Source: Agrypnia vestita (Eukaryota; Arthropoda; Insecta; Trichoptera; Phryganeidae). From it: a stretch of 64,000 nucleotides of DNA. The stretch is taken from positions 124,001-188,000 of the forward strand of contig JADDOH010002002.1 in the NCBI GenBank assembly GCA_016648135.1, read 5' to 3'. Of this stretch, positions 11,301 through 22,707 are shown piece after piece. Each line of letters begins with the position of its first letter. Position 1 is the stretch's first letter. The translations under genes and the position numbers were made by a program. The notes under the pieces were generated by a model. The model worked only from the letters and a program-made list of their open reading frames with translations. It did no database searches and had not been told where the DNA came from.

Positions 11301-11447
11301 GATTAATTGTAATTTTTGTCCATAGAGCAATCCACTTTTTGATACGGTAGTTGAAATTACTTTGCAATGCCACCGCTAGATGGATGCCAGAATAAATTGA
11401 ATAATTCATTTTATTTGGACATACATTTATACAACAGATATTATATA

Positions 11448-11537
11448 TGGGTTCGAATCCCAGTAGTAACCTAATATTTTTTCGTGAATTAGATTTTTCT
11501 CTGTGTCTTTCTAATTGATTAATTAATTTGGTTATTA
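11448..11537 (+). repeat. SINE family C, 3' part
   Basis: Starts inside box B (GGGTTCGAATCCCAG) and continues with the family C body. It is in inverted orientation to the copy 150 bp upstream, so the two form a potential foldback. The 99-codon minus frame across this region is repeat-derived. Confidence 0.75.
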
Positions 11538-11539
11538 AA

Positions 11540-12040
11540 TATTTCACAGAACTTTGTTCTGAAAAATTACAACTTCACAAATATGAATGTGTTCTTGAAT
11601 ATACACATTATTATTTTTTATTTCTGCATGCATGTTCTACAGACGTGTAAGTAATTGTTTTTTTGTTTAATTTGCACCTAAAATACGTGTATAAAAAATG
11701 GGAAATATTCGTGTAAGAAATAAACAAGAATATTTTAGTGTCAGGAATTTGAACTTCGCAACTCCCGAACGCCAGTCCATCACTGGGCAGACAATCGCCC
11801 GACGGGGGTCTCCTACGCCGATTCTCATTGTTTCTCTGACTCCGGGGGCGACTCTTTAAGCATCCATTTGAATATTTATTTATTTTGTCATTTCGGTTAA
11901 TTTATGAGACTGTATATTAAATAAACATTTCGTGACAAATGGCCATTTATTTCTACGGTGGAATAGATTAACGGACTACGACAAACTGGAATCTTTTAAA
12001 AGAAACTATAATTGATAAGTAAATTGGTATTGAATATATT
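11540..12040. other. no gene seen; small GC-rich patch
   Basis: A GC-rich stretch at about 11755-11850 followed by AT-rich DNA. Possibly host noncoding sequence. Confidence 0.3.
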
Positions 12041-12042
12041 TC

Positions 12043-12160
12043 CGATCGGCCTTAAGGTCAATCTTTGGGTGTATTTACTAAGTGATGTGGACATGTGACT
12101 TCACCCACGAGCTCACAAAGCGACCTCATTTCGGATTCATTCACACGGACACCATGGGAC
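12043..12160 (+). repeat. dispersed repeat family E, copy 1
   Basis: Matches 12974-13100 in the same orientation: AAGGTCAATC, then TATTTACTAAGTGATGTG, then TCACCCAC and GCGACCTCATTTC. About 930 bp separates the copies. Confidence 0.65.
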
Positions 12161-12973
12161 GTATTCTACAGACGTAGCCGAAGAATAAGAGTGTACAAGT
12201 ATATTTTGTTTCTTCCACCATGGTTTAGAATAATTCTTCCGTTTAATCATTCTCTTGTATTTTAATTTAATTTAAAGTAAATTTTTAAATTCAGTGGAAA
12301 ATTTGTAATTGGCATAATTGTAAAAACCATTATTTCATATTTTTAAGATTGTTTTGCCGTTAATTTTCCCCAAAACAAAATAAATAAATAATACTTTCCA
12401 TATTCATACGGTCCTTATATGTAGATTGTCATTTTTCTTGCACGAAACGATGAAATATATCGTTTTCATATATTTTTTACGTAGACTTAATCGTATTTGT
12501 GTAATGTTTTGTATTCAACTTTTGAACTTTTATTAATTCAAAATCATAAACCATTAAAGAATTTTTTTGTTTTTTTTTTAGGTGACGATAAAATGCTTCA
12601 GTGAGGAATTAAAAAAATATTGCAAGCTTGAAAAATAAGCACTATTTGTATTAACTCATTAAATCTACCAGTGTATCAATTAATACAGTTTGATTTTTTC
12701 TGATTATTATTTTATCTTTAACTGTCGTTTCTAGACATTATTTTAATGGTCTCTAATAATGACTTTGTTTTATTTCAATTAACGCAACCATCTTTTTTTA
12801 GTCATATTCCATCCTACATAAGGAAATCAAGATACATAACATAAATAATAAATAATAATAAGGAATATCATACACACTGATAGTCCTTATCCACACATAA
12901 AAAAACTATTTATATATATAGATATTTCCGTTTTACATCTCATAAAATAAAAAGTAAATAGCTTTTGAATTTA

Positions 12974-13100
12974 TTTTGGATTGGCCCTTAGGTCAATCGT
13001 TGTAAGTATTTACTAAGTGATGTGAACACTTTAGATCACCCACGTTCTCATAAAGTGACCTCATTTTCTATTCATCCATCTCGGAATTTCTCCTCACCCA
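12974..13100 (+). repeat. dispersed repeat family E, copy 2
   Basis: See 12043-12160. The shared block TATTTACTAAGTGATGTG is exact in both copies. The DNA between them is AT-rich without a visible gene. Confidence 0.65.
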
Positions 13101-14290
13101 AGACGAAATGTCAAAAGGTCTAAAAGCATTTTTCCAAATCATTAAATATCTAAAAATACAAAACTCAAAATAACTTTGACCCTCCAACAAACGAACAGCT
13201 TCCAGTAAAATTACTATAAGCCTTTCGGAAATATTTTTTTTAAATAAAAGTTAAAAATAAATAAAAGTATTTCAGAAAAAAAACGCATTTTAAGCAACCT
13301 GCTAAGCTCCCAGGAAAATAGCAGGGCACGGTATGATTATTTAAATAATGGATGGAAAAGCATACTTAATGAAAAATTATTTTTAAAAAGATTGAATGTA
13401 CTTTCGTCGCTATAATTTGGTTTTATATGAGTCTGTTTTCATCTTTTCTCCACTATTTCCACGATTTATTTGATTGATTATTTTGCGTCTCGACATACGA
13501 TTGTTGAGTTAATTTATATTTATAACTGACTAATAAGCCTGTCAATTTAATTCATTTTGACTAACAATGCAATCAACTTGAATCTTTAGAAATAAAGAAA
13601 TTTAAACATTTAAAAGATATGCTGATGTTACAAATTTATATAAATTCTTTAACTGTGTGGGATGCTGTAAACACAACCTCCGTTAATTATTTAGCCATGT
13701 TCTGGCTACTGTCGTCTGTTTTATATCATCTCGCAACTATCGATACCAGAAGTCGAAACTCGAGTCGCAATATATATTTTTAATTAGTGAAGTTTACGAA
13801 AGATCAAATTTTTTCTTAAAGAACTTTAAGTATCATCTCCCAATTACCGCAACATTATTGCTAGAAACTGTTAATAAAAATAAAGTACCTACAAATAAGT
13901 CATTTAATAAATACATTATAGTGTGAGTCAATACAGATATAGTCGCTTATATTACAAGAATTCGTATCGAAGTATAAGCACCCATTTAATTATAATATGT
14001 CTATACATGATATCGTGAGTGACAACTGAACGGCAAAATGCGTCATTATCGGGATTTAATGTCGTTCTGTATTTGGATTAAATCATCGAATTAATCCGAG
14101 AATGTTACGTGTTATGTATGAGATTAAATATTCATAGATTTTCAACATGGTGAACTGACGGAACCTGAAATGAGAAACAAATCTGATCAAGATATAAAAA
14201 TAATAATGTATGGTGTTAATATATTTGTATGTACATACTACATTCATACATAATACGTACATATGGATATGTGGGCGGTACATATGTTAA
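13101..14290. other. no gene seen
   Basis: AT-rich DNA; nothing recognisable on either strand. Confidence 0.5.
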
Positions 14291-14518
14291 TCGGCCGTAT
14301 TCTGAAAATAACAAGATTTTATTGGTGCACTCAAAAATAAAGAAACATCGAGACATCTGTCAAGTGTCATATTATTATAATTGGCATTAATTTAATATTT
14401 GAACTCTTTTTATGATTAAATTAGTAGAAGTTCGTAAAATAAACTTATGTATTTCTTGTAACTTTTATAATAATACTAATATTTATTTTCATCATCAGCC
14501 ATTTTCTTCATTAGCATC

Positions 14519-14719
14519 AGCCGAGCATCAAGCATCAAAGTCCCTGCTGAACTCAAGACAATAGAGCGAAGGAGCTTAGGAAGACCAAAATCAAGATGGA
14601 GTGACAACGTCCTCTAAGGTATATCTGCCTTGGAGCTTCTAAACTGGAGAGAGCTGGCACAAAACCAAGATGAATGGAGGAAGACTCTTGAGAAGGCCAA
14701 GACCCACCAGGGGTTGTAG
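14519..14719 (+). pseudogene. LINE ORF2 C-terminal remnant (same family as 45.9 kb)
   Basis: The plus strand encodes EHQASKSLLNS and, after a one-base deletion, RRSLGRPKSRWSDNVL, a TAA stop, and GISALELLNWRELA... to a TAG stop at 14717-14719. The fragment at 45877-46690 has the same motifs (LLNS, RWSDNVL, ISALEL, NWRELA, KTHQGL). Both are 5'-truncated and inactive, and they differ in which codons are damaged. Confidence 0.75.
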
Positions 14720-14936
14720 AGTCAAGAGTGATGATGAATATTCATTTTATATAATATTCATCAAAACATATTTTAGATAAAACTCTAAATTGCCACGACT
14801 GGTTTGCGAGGTGATATAAATACCGCTTCGACATAAAATAAAAAGGTATCTCGGAGGTCCGACATTACAATCCATGTATGTGTAACAAAATATTGATGTA
14901 CCTATTAACGGTTTATATACCATTAAATTTTAAAGA

Positions 14937-14976
14937 TTTATTTTGACAGCGTACATATATACATTGTCAAAATAAA
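14937..14976. repeat. small palindrome inside the 14.3-kb element
   Basis: TTTATTTTGACA and TGTCAAAATAAA are inverted around about 16 bases. The corresponding part of the 50.2-kb copy lacks it, so it may be a tiny insertion. Confidence 0.45.
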
Positions 14977-15439
14977 AATAAAAATTACTGCACAATTGTT
15001 GGATGTTGAAAAATGATAATTCACCATCGTATTTGTAGACATAAAAACACACAATGCGATGTTTAATTTCTGTCCTGGATTTTTAATGACAATAATTTAT
15101 AAATACCTTATACTCACTCCATGTTGGCGCCGTTTAGCGTTTAGATCCTATTCCGTTCCAATCCTTTTTCACCTTAATTACAAATTTGACAATAAAACTC
15201 TTCAGTCAGAATTGACTCCGCGAATAATTACCGCAAATAAACTTTCATTATAAAAAAACACGAGCGTTATCGAGATACTGGTCGAGAGAAACACCTCCTC
15301 GCTCGTCTTATGGTGGAATAAGCCGGACCGTCGTAAATCTACACTTGTCTACTCTTGTCTATTTTTGAGAGTTTGAGTGTTAATTTTACCTCTTGTCTAC
15401 AATAACCAAAATAACAATCTTAATTTTTCAGAATACGGC

Positions 15440-16150
15440 ACAACATGGAGCAAAATAATTGTTTATAACTATATTTTTCACTGAGCACTGTGAACGAAAG
15501 TGACCGCCGGTGCTGCTTGCCGTTAGGTAAAATAATTGACAAACAATAACATACTTCACATCGTATTTTTTTTAATATTAGGTACCATTAGAAAGCCATG
15601 CACTTTCGCCGATTGTTGTTTTTAGGCCCCGCGGCCGGCACGTTGTGGCCGCTTAATGGCCTTGACCAGTGCCTCAAAAGTTAATAAAACAATAAAAATA
15701 CATTATATACAAAATACCTCGAGAAAGGCCCCGTGAAGGATTTGTGGTAGAGCGTACAAATAACACGAAAAGTTGATGCAGTTAAATTATATTTAAAAAA
15801 CTCAAAACCGTGGCATAAAATAAATCACATTGTTGATACTGTACCGGCTTACTGTACTCAAATGTCAACAAATGTTTGTATTAGTCGCATGGTTAATGCT
15901 GCATGTCATTATTATTAAGTTATTATTATTCAACTGATAAAAAATAGAATTGCTAAATTATTAGATGATACGATATAAAAATATATTTTTATAAAATGTT
16001 TATTTTGTTTACACTGTAGGTATTCTTTATTATTTGTTTTGTTGTCTACATAAATATTTTAAAATGAGGCTTTAAAAATAAGGTTTAAATAAAAGGTTTT
16101 GGGAGTGAAAGAACATCTTATTGACAGAAGTATTTAACTAACCACATTCA
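15440..16150. other. no gene seen
   Basis: Includes a short GC-rich piece (15595-15680). Nothing recognisable. Confidence 0.4.
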
Positions 16151-16260
16151 AATATTTATTTTTATTTATTTAATAATCAACGCCCTAGTGGGCTTTTACA
16201 ATAAAAGAGAAGAATAATAGTTATATTTTTAACTCTTTCTCAATAATACTGATTACATCC
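16150..16260 (-). repeat. LINE 3' tail (AATAAATAAATAAAT end)
   Basis: The minus strand reads TTGTAAAAGCCCACTAGGGCG and then an AATAAATAAAT-type tail, the same terminus as at 30160-30206 (plus), 41229-41627 (minus) and 62424-62794 (minus). Confidence 0.6.
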
Positions 16261-16556
16261 GCAAATTAAGCAATATTAAACAAATCACTGATAATAACGG
16301 TTATAACAGCGTTCTATAAATTGTTCTACTAAAGAATCCATTTACAATTTAGTGATCGTGTTGTATATTCCGGGCATAATATTATATATAGGCCTTATTA
16401 ATTAATACCTAAAATAACTAAATTTGTCCCTCCCCTATATTAGATCCGTGTATTATACTAATGATAACGTGGGCGCGTTACAAATTCAAAAAAAATTAAA
16501 AATAGATTATTAAAAAAAAGCGAAATTTACAAAATTTCATGCGTAGATCGTAATTT

Positions 16557-17240
16557 TATTACTTCCTTTCTTTTAACGTCTAGCGTCTGCTTGCTTGACG
16601 CAAAAACTTTGGATCGATTTTTAACCCTTTTCCCGTGATCCAATCGAGCTGAAACATGGCAAGCAGACTCGTGGCGACGATCAAGAAGGTCTATCAAATT
16701 TTCGTTAAATAAAATTAATAATTATAGTGTAATTTTGGATTTTTAGAAATTTTAATGGTTTTTTAAAATTGGAAACAATACAAATGTTTGATTACTACCA
16801 TCAGCGGCCTAACGACGATGCCACGGAATATTTAAAATTTGAATTACTCCGTCGGTATAATAGGTACATAACTACGAATTTCGAAAATTTATAACAATTG
16901 GTTCACAGATGACAGCAAAATTGGGTATTTTGTGAAGAAACCAAATAATCGTTTATTTCTTTTAGATTTCTGCTTAGTTTTGAAGAATTCTACATTACTC
17001 AAATCTGATTCTGACTAAATCATTTGACGCTGGAAATTCATAAGGTACGATATTGATGATAATTGAATCTATCAAAATCTTAACATCTCACTCAAAACAT
17101 CTGACATTTTAGAAATATATTAAATTCCTGTAAGTTTAGTGTTATGTTATATCTTTTAATTCGCCTTTAATTATTGTTATATTTTACAAAGAAAGGGAGT
17201 ATAATAGTAAAAACTTGGTTTTAATGGGTTAGTTTTTTTT
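16557..17240 (+). mobile_element. single copy of the ACTCCCTTTCT repeat, long form
   Basis: Starts ACTTCCTTTCTTTTAACGTC, passes AACCCTTTTCCCGTGATCCA and AGACTCGTGGCGACGATCAA, and ends AAAGAAAGGGAGTATAATAG...ATGGGTTAGTTTTT. It matches 48238-48833 along its whole length, including the central GAATTACTCCGTCGGTAT block. It encodes no recognisable protein. A short form of the same repeat is at 52651-52974. Confidence 0.7.
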
Positions 17241-18500
17241 ATTTATGCAATACAGTATATGCAATTAATATTTTTTGATAAAAATCGAATAAATTACAGA
17301 ATCATGTACTAATAACATGTACCACACAGTGTCAAAGAAATATTTCAAATTTAAGATGATTAATTATTTGTATGGATGGTGTATCTGTTTGTGAAAGTGT
17401 AAGATGAATTTTAGTGTACGTAGGATCTAAGAGTTTCATGGATAATATTTTTTATGTTCGTTCAAATACGCGCGTATATGTAATAAAATTAATATTTTTT
17501 AATGTTTCGAAATAAAATAAATTTATACGCAGGTATGAATTTTTTGAACAATTAATCAACTTCACAACATTCACCAACACTTCTGTCTAAATATTATCCT
17601 CATATCCATTCCTCCATCTTACACCAGTGACTATATCTCCTTAGTCAGTTCCTAATGCATTTTTATTATTTTGTATTTACTTTAATTTACTGTAATTTTT
17701 TGAATATTTCACCTATCCATAAGAGCTTTTATGGTGCTAGAAACTCGAGTAGAATAATATATGTATTATTACAGTCAAGTAGAGTAAACAAAGTTTTATA
17801 GACATTCATTTTGATCATCATCATAATTTATCATTACAAAGTTAACGCCGATTTCATAAAAAATTAAAAAGAGGCATTTAAATAATTGGGTTACAAGTTG
17901 GGTGTGCAAGATCTGGTCCGCCATATTATATACTAATTACAATATATAAATATTTTTTTTTTTATATTTTAAATATTTATTCAAAAACTCGAAAAGTTGC
18001 ATTAATATCGATAAAAATTGTTCATTATCATTATATATTTGTATGTATTTGTACAGATTTTTAAAAATCAAATATTAATTTACTTCCATCCAGGTTACAT
18101 TTTAAAGTAAGTTTATTAATAAATTAAAAGACGATATAAAAATCTTTTTCAGTTATTACAAAACAACACATTGACTAACTATTTACATACAAATTCAGCT
18201 CCATGTGTGATAAAATTAATGTTTTTCAGAGTAGATATCAAAATGATAGCTGCGTAGCATGTATCAAACTAGTTATTAAATGCCCACACAAATTCGTCCG
18301 ACTGTTTCGTAATGGATTTATGTATATTTGATTGATACAAAGATGATCATGTACCATTTCCGAATTATCTCCAGATAGAGTCATCAAATGTAATAACGTC
18401 AGTCCTTCTTGGCGCAGTAAAATTAAGATACTGGTACCGTTCAAAGACACTGTTACTTGCAGCGTAAATTCTCTACAAAATAAATACAGCATCAATCACA
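17241..18500. other. no gene seen
   Basis: AT-rich. The minus frame at 18238-18495 (85 codons) matches no family I know. Confidence 0.4.
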
Positions 18501-18840
18501 GAATATTAGTAAACTTAGTAAAAACCACAACCAGATTTACGGTCTACCGGTTTCGAGACGTACCCATCTCTTCGTCAGGACCAACACCACACCACTACAT
18601 TCACAACATTGTACATCTCAACCATAGTATTGTAAAACTATCACCACTATTGTTCACATGCGTGTTAATCTTGTCAGAGAAATTGAACTACTGAACAATT
18701 CAGGGATCTAACGAGAGAGAGTTTATTAAGTTTTAACATTCTGTTATTATGTCTAACTAATCTAAGAGTTTATTAAGTTCTAACATTCTGTTATTATGTC
18801 TAACCACAAAGTTAATGCTTTAAATATTAATAATATTAAT
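18500..18840 (-). repeat. Penelope-like dispersed repeat with hairpin cassette, copy 1
   Basis: Shares AACCACAACCAGATTTACGG, GTCTACCGGTTTCGAGAC and CTCTTCGTCAGGACCAACAC with 23770-23965 and, rearranged, 28880-29150. All three end in TAACCACAAA.TTAATG and a run of AATATTAATA. The minus strand at 18550-18578 gives CTGACGA, A, a GAGA/TCTC stem, then GAAAC. A 35-bp direct repeat (AGTTTATTAAGTT, then TAACATTCTG) lies at 18719-18800. Confidence 0.65.
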
Positions 18841-19009
18841 AACAGCATCAATCATTGCATCGGTGGAAATCGGTATGAGTATTCGAAAACATTTATCAAA
18901 AATATCTAACTGGTTAATTTCACATGAAAATAATTGGTGTATTCTATGTAAAAATATATAGCATAGTTACGCCTACATGCATACAAAGGCTATTTTTAAT
19001 AAATTAGCC

Positions 19010-19330
19010 ATCTTGAACATTTTAATATATAAATCAAGTCTTCTTCTTCTTGTTCTAGATCATTAATCTGTTCTTGGACGGGAACCATCCTGTTGGGAAG
19101 TGGTGCACCAGCTATCCTTCCATATTTTTGGTTGTCTTCCTGGCATGCCATGTCCAACGGGTATACAGTGGGCAACCACATGAACCAATTCTTGTACCGT
19201 CCATCCTATCCACGCGGTCTCTCTAGTATCGCCGTCTCTTTCTGCTCCATCTCACGATGCCTTCTTCTGACAGGTCTCTCTTATTTCAGAGTTTCTAACT
19301 TTGTTCCAAGGAGTCCTCCCTGCTACAGTC
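19010..19330 (-). pseudogene. degenerate LINE reverse-transcriptase C-terminus
   Basis: The minus strand gives KVRNSEIRE near 19300 and, in another frame, IPVGHGMPGRQPKIWKD near 19130. These resemble the conserved VRNSEIRRRT block and the P.G.R.PGRQP..W.DD block of insect LINE proteins. Frameshifts and stops separate them. The 61-codon minus frame here is a shadow. It is too decayed to place in a clade. Confidence 0.5.
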
Positions 19331-19659
19331 CTCACATCTCAGATATCTGAAGAAGGCTTTTAACCTAACTGTGTCAGCTGTAGTCTATACTATATGTCAT
19401 GAAGTGCCTTATGCTTGTTCCTCCACATTGTATCCTTCAAGCAGCCGGATATCGAAATCAAGCCTATTATTTCAATTCGAAGTACTTTTGACAATTTGTA
19501 ATACTTTGATACAAACAGTAAAGCAACCTTCGGTCATGAAGTGCCTTATTTTTTTCTTTAAAATGAGATGTGTGCGTGGATCAAGTGTTAGGCCAATATT
19601 TTTACTATTTATAAACTAATCTAAATGCCTATGGTATAAAAATAGGACATACTTGCTGG

Positions 19660-19740
19660 TCCGGTATGAGGCTCAATCCCGCAAACACTGGATTACTAAG
19701 CAAGTCTAAACCACTAGACCAATTTGCTACTCATATATTT
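19660..19740 (-). repeat. tRNA-like SINE head
   Basis: The minus strand has a box A-like AATTGGTCTAGTGGTTTAGA and a degenerate box B (GGGATTGAGCC). No CCA end or well-paired cloverleaf is visible, so it is a decayed SINE rather than a tRNA gene. Confidence 0.45.
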
Positions 19741-19974
19741 TGAACACATGTATAAATATTTATAATCAAAGTATTGTTAAATCCTACTATTGTTAAACCT
19801 TGTTACTTAGCCTGATCGCCAGTTATTTATATCTAAAATAAATAATAATTTAGTGTCTGTCTTGACTAAATGCACATAGTGTATACCACCATTACTGCCA
19901 CAAATTAATTTTAAAAATGATTGCGTGAAAAGAATGTAGGTACAAACATTTTTAATACATAAGAAATCTTCACA

Positions 19975-20055
19975 AACGATAGGATTCGAACCTACGCTTA
20001 TAGAGAGAAGCCAATTTCTTATCACATACCTTAATCGCTAGATATGTCTGCTGAC
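19975..20055 (-). repeat. tRNA-like SINE head
   Basis: The minus strand reads TCTAGCGATTAAGGTATGTG (box A-like), then GGTTCGAATCCTATC (box B). It is different in sequence from the tRNA-like piece 300 bp upstream. Confidence 0.5.
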
Positions 20056-20760
20056 GTGAGGTATGCGGATATTACAGTCAAGTAAAATACAATTGGTATA
20101 CATACGTTAACGCGTAACTGTCACATGCTTTTATAAACAACAAATCTAAATCATAGCTTAAATTGTATCGTTCATCCTTTTATAGCAAAATATTCATTTC
20201 TAGGTATTCCATGAAATAACCGCCTTCCTACATCAACGATAACAAGTTACATACTTATGATGGAGACGTTCACCTTTTTAGACAAACACTTTAATTTGTA
20301 TGCTGAATAAATCAGCCAAAAGTGTTATGTAACTGTTTTATAAATTACTTCAAAAGTACATCGGCTTGTCAAACAAACTGACTAACGCCATCGCGATCGT
20401 TATGAATCTGTGAAAATATCTTCTTTTGATAGAAAAACATTCGTTTTATCATAATGAGTTTTTTCTTTCAACGTTAGACGTTTGCCAACATATTTTTTCG
20501 TATTTATTTGCATAATCATTTAGCACCTTTTTATGTGGCGTCACACAGTGGTAAATTTTATAAATCCAAGTAGACATTCAAACAGTGGTAATATTTTGCA
20601 CATTATTTCAGGTTGTTAATGTGTTATTGATTTCACGGCTACGAATAATTTGTATTAAATAACACGTGACAAGTTTTTTCGCATAAAAGTCACATTTTTC
20701 CGTATACGTATCCTACAATATATAATCTTCATTTTTAATTATAACTTTGAAATTAATTTT
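20056..20760. other. no gene seen
   Basis: AT-rich DNA without recognisable features. Confidence 0.45.
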
Positions 20761-20762
20761 GA

Positions 20763-20920
20763 ATGATCTTCTGGGATATTATGCTGTGTTTTTATGACCT
20801 TTCTGGAGACGTTTCGGATCTCATTGCCATAAAGGTTGTGAAAACACGGCATTATACCCCAGAAGACGTAAACCAGAAGATTATCAGTAGCCGTGAAAAC
20901 TTACGAACATTCTTAATTCC
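20763..20920. repeat. Penelope-like repeat, inverted pair with tiny spacer
   Basis: The left arm (ATGATCTTCTGGGATATTAT, then GACCTTTCTGGAGACGTTTC) and right arm (AAAGGTTGTGAAAACACGGC, then ACCCCAGAAGACGTAAACCA) are inverted copies of the repeat at 21.8-22.1 kb, joined almost directly at about 20820-20828. The hairpin cassette is lost at the junction. The 80-codon frame here is part of the repeat. Confidence 0.65.
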
Positions 20921-21780
20921 GTATGAGTTTTATAAATGCAATTTTTTTTATGATTTATCATCACATGAAGGCAATAACCGAAATATGAAAATAATATATT
21001 ACTAATCTTTGCTATGGGAGATGATTTTTGTTTCAGTGCATAAACTTTTATTTATATTCCAAGCATTATTAAACTTTTAATATGTATTGATATTTGAAAA
21101 ATTATGATTTATAAATAAGTTTTAAGGAAAAATATCCCAGAATAGTTGAAAATTCTAATCAAACAATAAAAATTTAGTTATACTTAATAGGATGTTATAA
21201 ACAAAATTTATGAAGTGAGTGTTTAGGTTGGCAGAGACAGAAGGCATTCGCGGAAGATTTGATATAATCGGTAAATCAAATATTGTAAATTGGCTCTATT
21301 AGATGCTTCAATAACCGAAGAGAGTGCATGATAAAATGTATGAAAATTGACGAATCAAAAGTGGCATACCATGATATAAATGTGTGGTGTTCTTTCCTCT
21401 TTTTCTACCCCTCTAGAAAAATGTGGGATGGATATTTAGTTAATATTAAGTTGTGAACCAATTTATTAACACACATACACAACTAATTTCGGTTGGACCC
21501 AACCTTCTCCAAGACAGTATAATACAATCTACACTAAGTACAGACATTTACAGTATGCTAAAGAAATTAAATGGAGATATAAATAACATATCATAAGGGG
21601 GACAGTATCATCTGGGGTGGGAAGCAAGGGAACAACTTCAAAATTCTCTCTTAAATGAGAATGATATGATTAATAATATATAATTCATTTTATAATTATT
21701 TTGCAGAAATATTCAAAATCACTGTTAAAACTATTTCACAGCAACCAAATACTGCAACGTGTTTAATAACCACAAATAAA
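20921..21780. other. no gene seen
   Basis: AT-rich; nothing recognisable. Confidence 0.45.
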
Positions 21781-21794
21781 TTCAACCATGTTCT

Positions 21795-22105
21795 TAGGTT
21801 TTCACGGCCACTCAGAATCTTCTGGTTTGTGTCTTCTGGGGTATTATGCCGCGTTATTACGACCTTTCTGGCCGACGTTTCGGATCCCATTGCAGTGTCC
21901 ATCATCAGGGCTGATTTGACACACTGACAACGTTGTCAACCTGCTTTCGACTCGGTATTGCAAGCCAATACTTAACCACAACACCAACACTCACAATAAC
22001 ATATCAGCCCTGATGATGGACCCTGCAATGGGATCCGAAACTTCGGCCAGAAAGGTCGTAATAACGCGGCATAATACCCCAGAAGACACAAACCAGAAAA
22101 TTCAA
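21795..22105. repeat. Penelope-like repeat, inverted pair with hairpin cassette in each arm
   Basis: Arms of about 110 bp (about 21815-21920 and 22000-22105) are near-perfect inverted repeats with about 80-100 bp between them. Each carries CTGATGA, one base, a weak GGA/TCC stem, then GAAAC (minus 21877-21908; plus 22010-22041), followed by TCGGCC.GAAAGGTCGTAA. The sequence also occurs, more diverged, at 20.8, 38.2 and 58.6 kb. The family call rests on resemblance of the CTGATGA...GAAAC boundary to Penelope-like elements. Confidence 0.6.
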
Positions 22106-22680
22106 CCATCGCTAAGATATTCTTGATGGTGACAACATTTCGAAATGTTCTGTCGGCCCGTGAAATCCACCATTGTGCGTCGCGATGGGGTCAGACCAGA
22201 ACGAGCGGTTTTTTTTTCCTATTGACGGATCTGTAATAAACAATGGCCGTTTGGGCAAAGGTGAGTTAATACCAATAAATTATGGCCGACAAGAATGTTC
22301 AGTTTGAACGAATTATATCAAGAACAATAAATCAACTGTGTTTCAGTTAGCTTCTTTCTAAGTGAGCGGAGCTTAATAAGAGGCCCCATTGTGTGGTTAG
22401 CGTTTCTAAGAGATGCGGTTTCATTGAACGCAGCCAATTTACATCGGATCTCGAGCGTCTCCAAATATTTATTACCTACGAATTACTATGCAAATGATGA
22501 AGCCGTAAATTATGTTTCGGGTTACCGAATAATTTATTATTGACACAGTGTAGAAAACTTTGCATAGATTATTTATCATTCCTCTGAGCACAGATAAACA
22601 GTATTGTTGTACCGACAAATCTGGAACCCTCTAAAATGTTTGAGTAAACTCTCGCAAATAATTATACGTGATAAAGGATT
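22106..22680. other. GC-richer noncoding patch, possible conserved regulatory DNA
   Basis: A stretch of mixed composition with no repeat shared elsewhere in the window, except an exact 18-mer AGAAAACTTTGCATAGAT (22552-22569) also found at 48211-48228. It has no open frame of note and contains an ATGCAAAT octamer near 22490. It could be a host enhancer; this is inference. Confidence 0.35.
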
Positions 22681-22707
22681 TTACAGCACTCTGGACATTT
22701 GACAGTA

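Larger units (their letters stand above)
14294..15439. mobile_element. inverted-repeat DNA transposon, non-autonomous (GCCGTATTCTGAAAA ends)
   Basis: The left end GCCGTATTCTGAAAATAAC and the right end are inverted repeats (right-end complement GCCGTATTCTGAAAAATTAA). A second copy lies at 49971-50694 with similar ends. An internal segment at 14886-15052 matches 50213-50310 in reverse orientation, so the two copies lie in opposite orientations. No transposase frame is visible. A LINE 3' fragment (14519-14719) sits inside. No clear target duplication was seen. Confidence 0.6.

Noticed and set aside
18238..18495. 85-codon minus frame as a LINE or host exon
   Set aside because: No motif matches any LINE domain I know, and no splice context is convincing.
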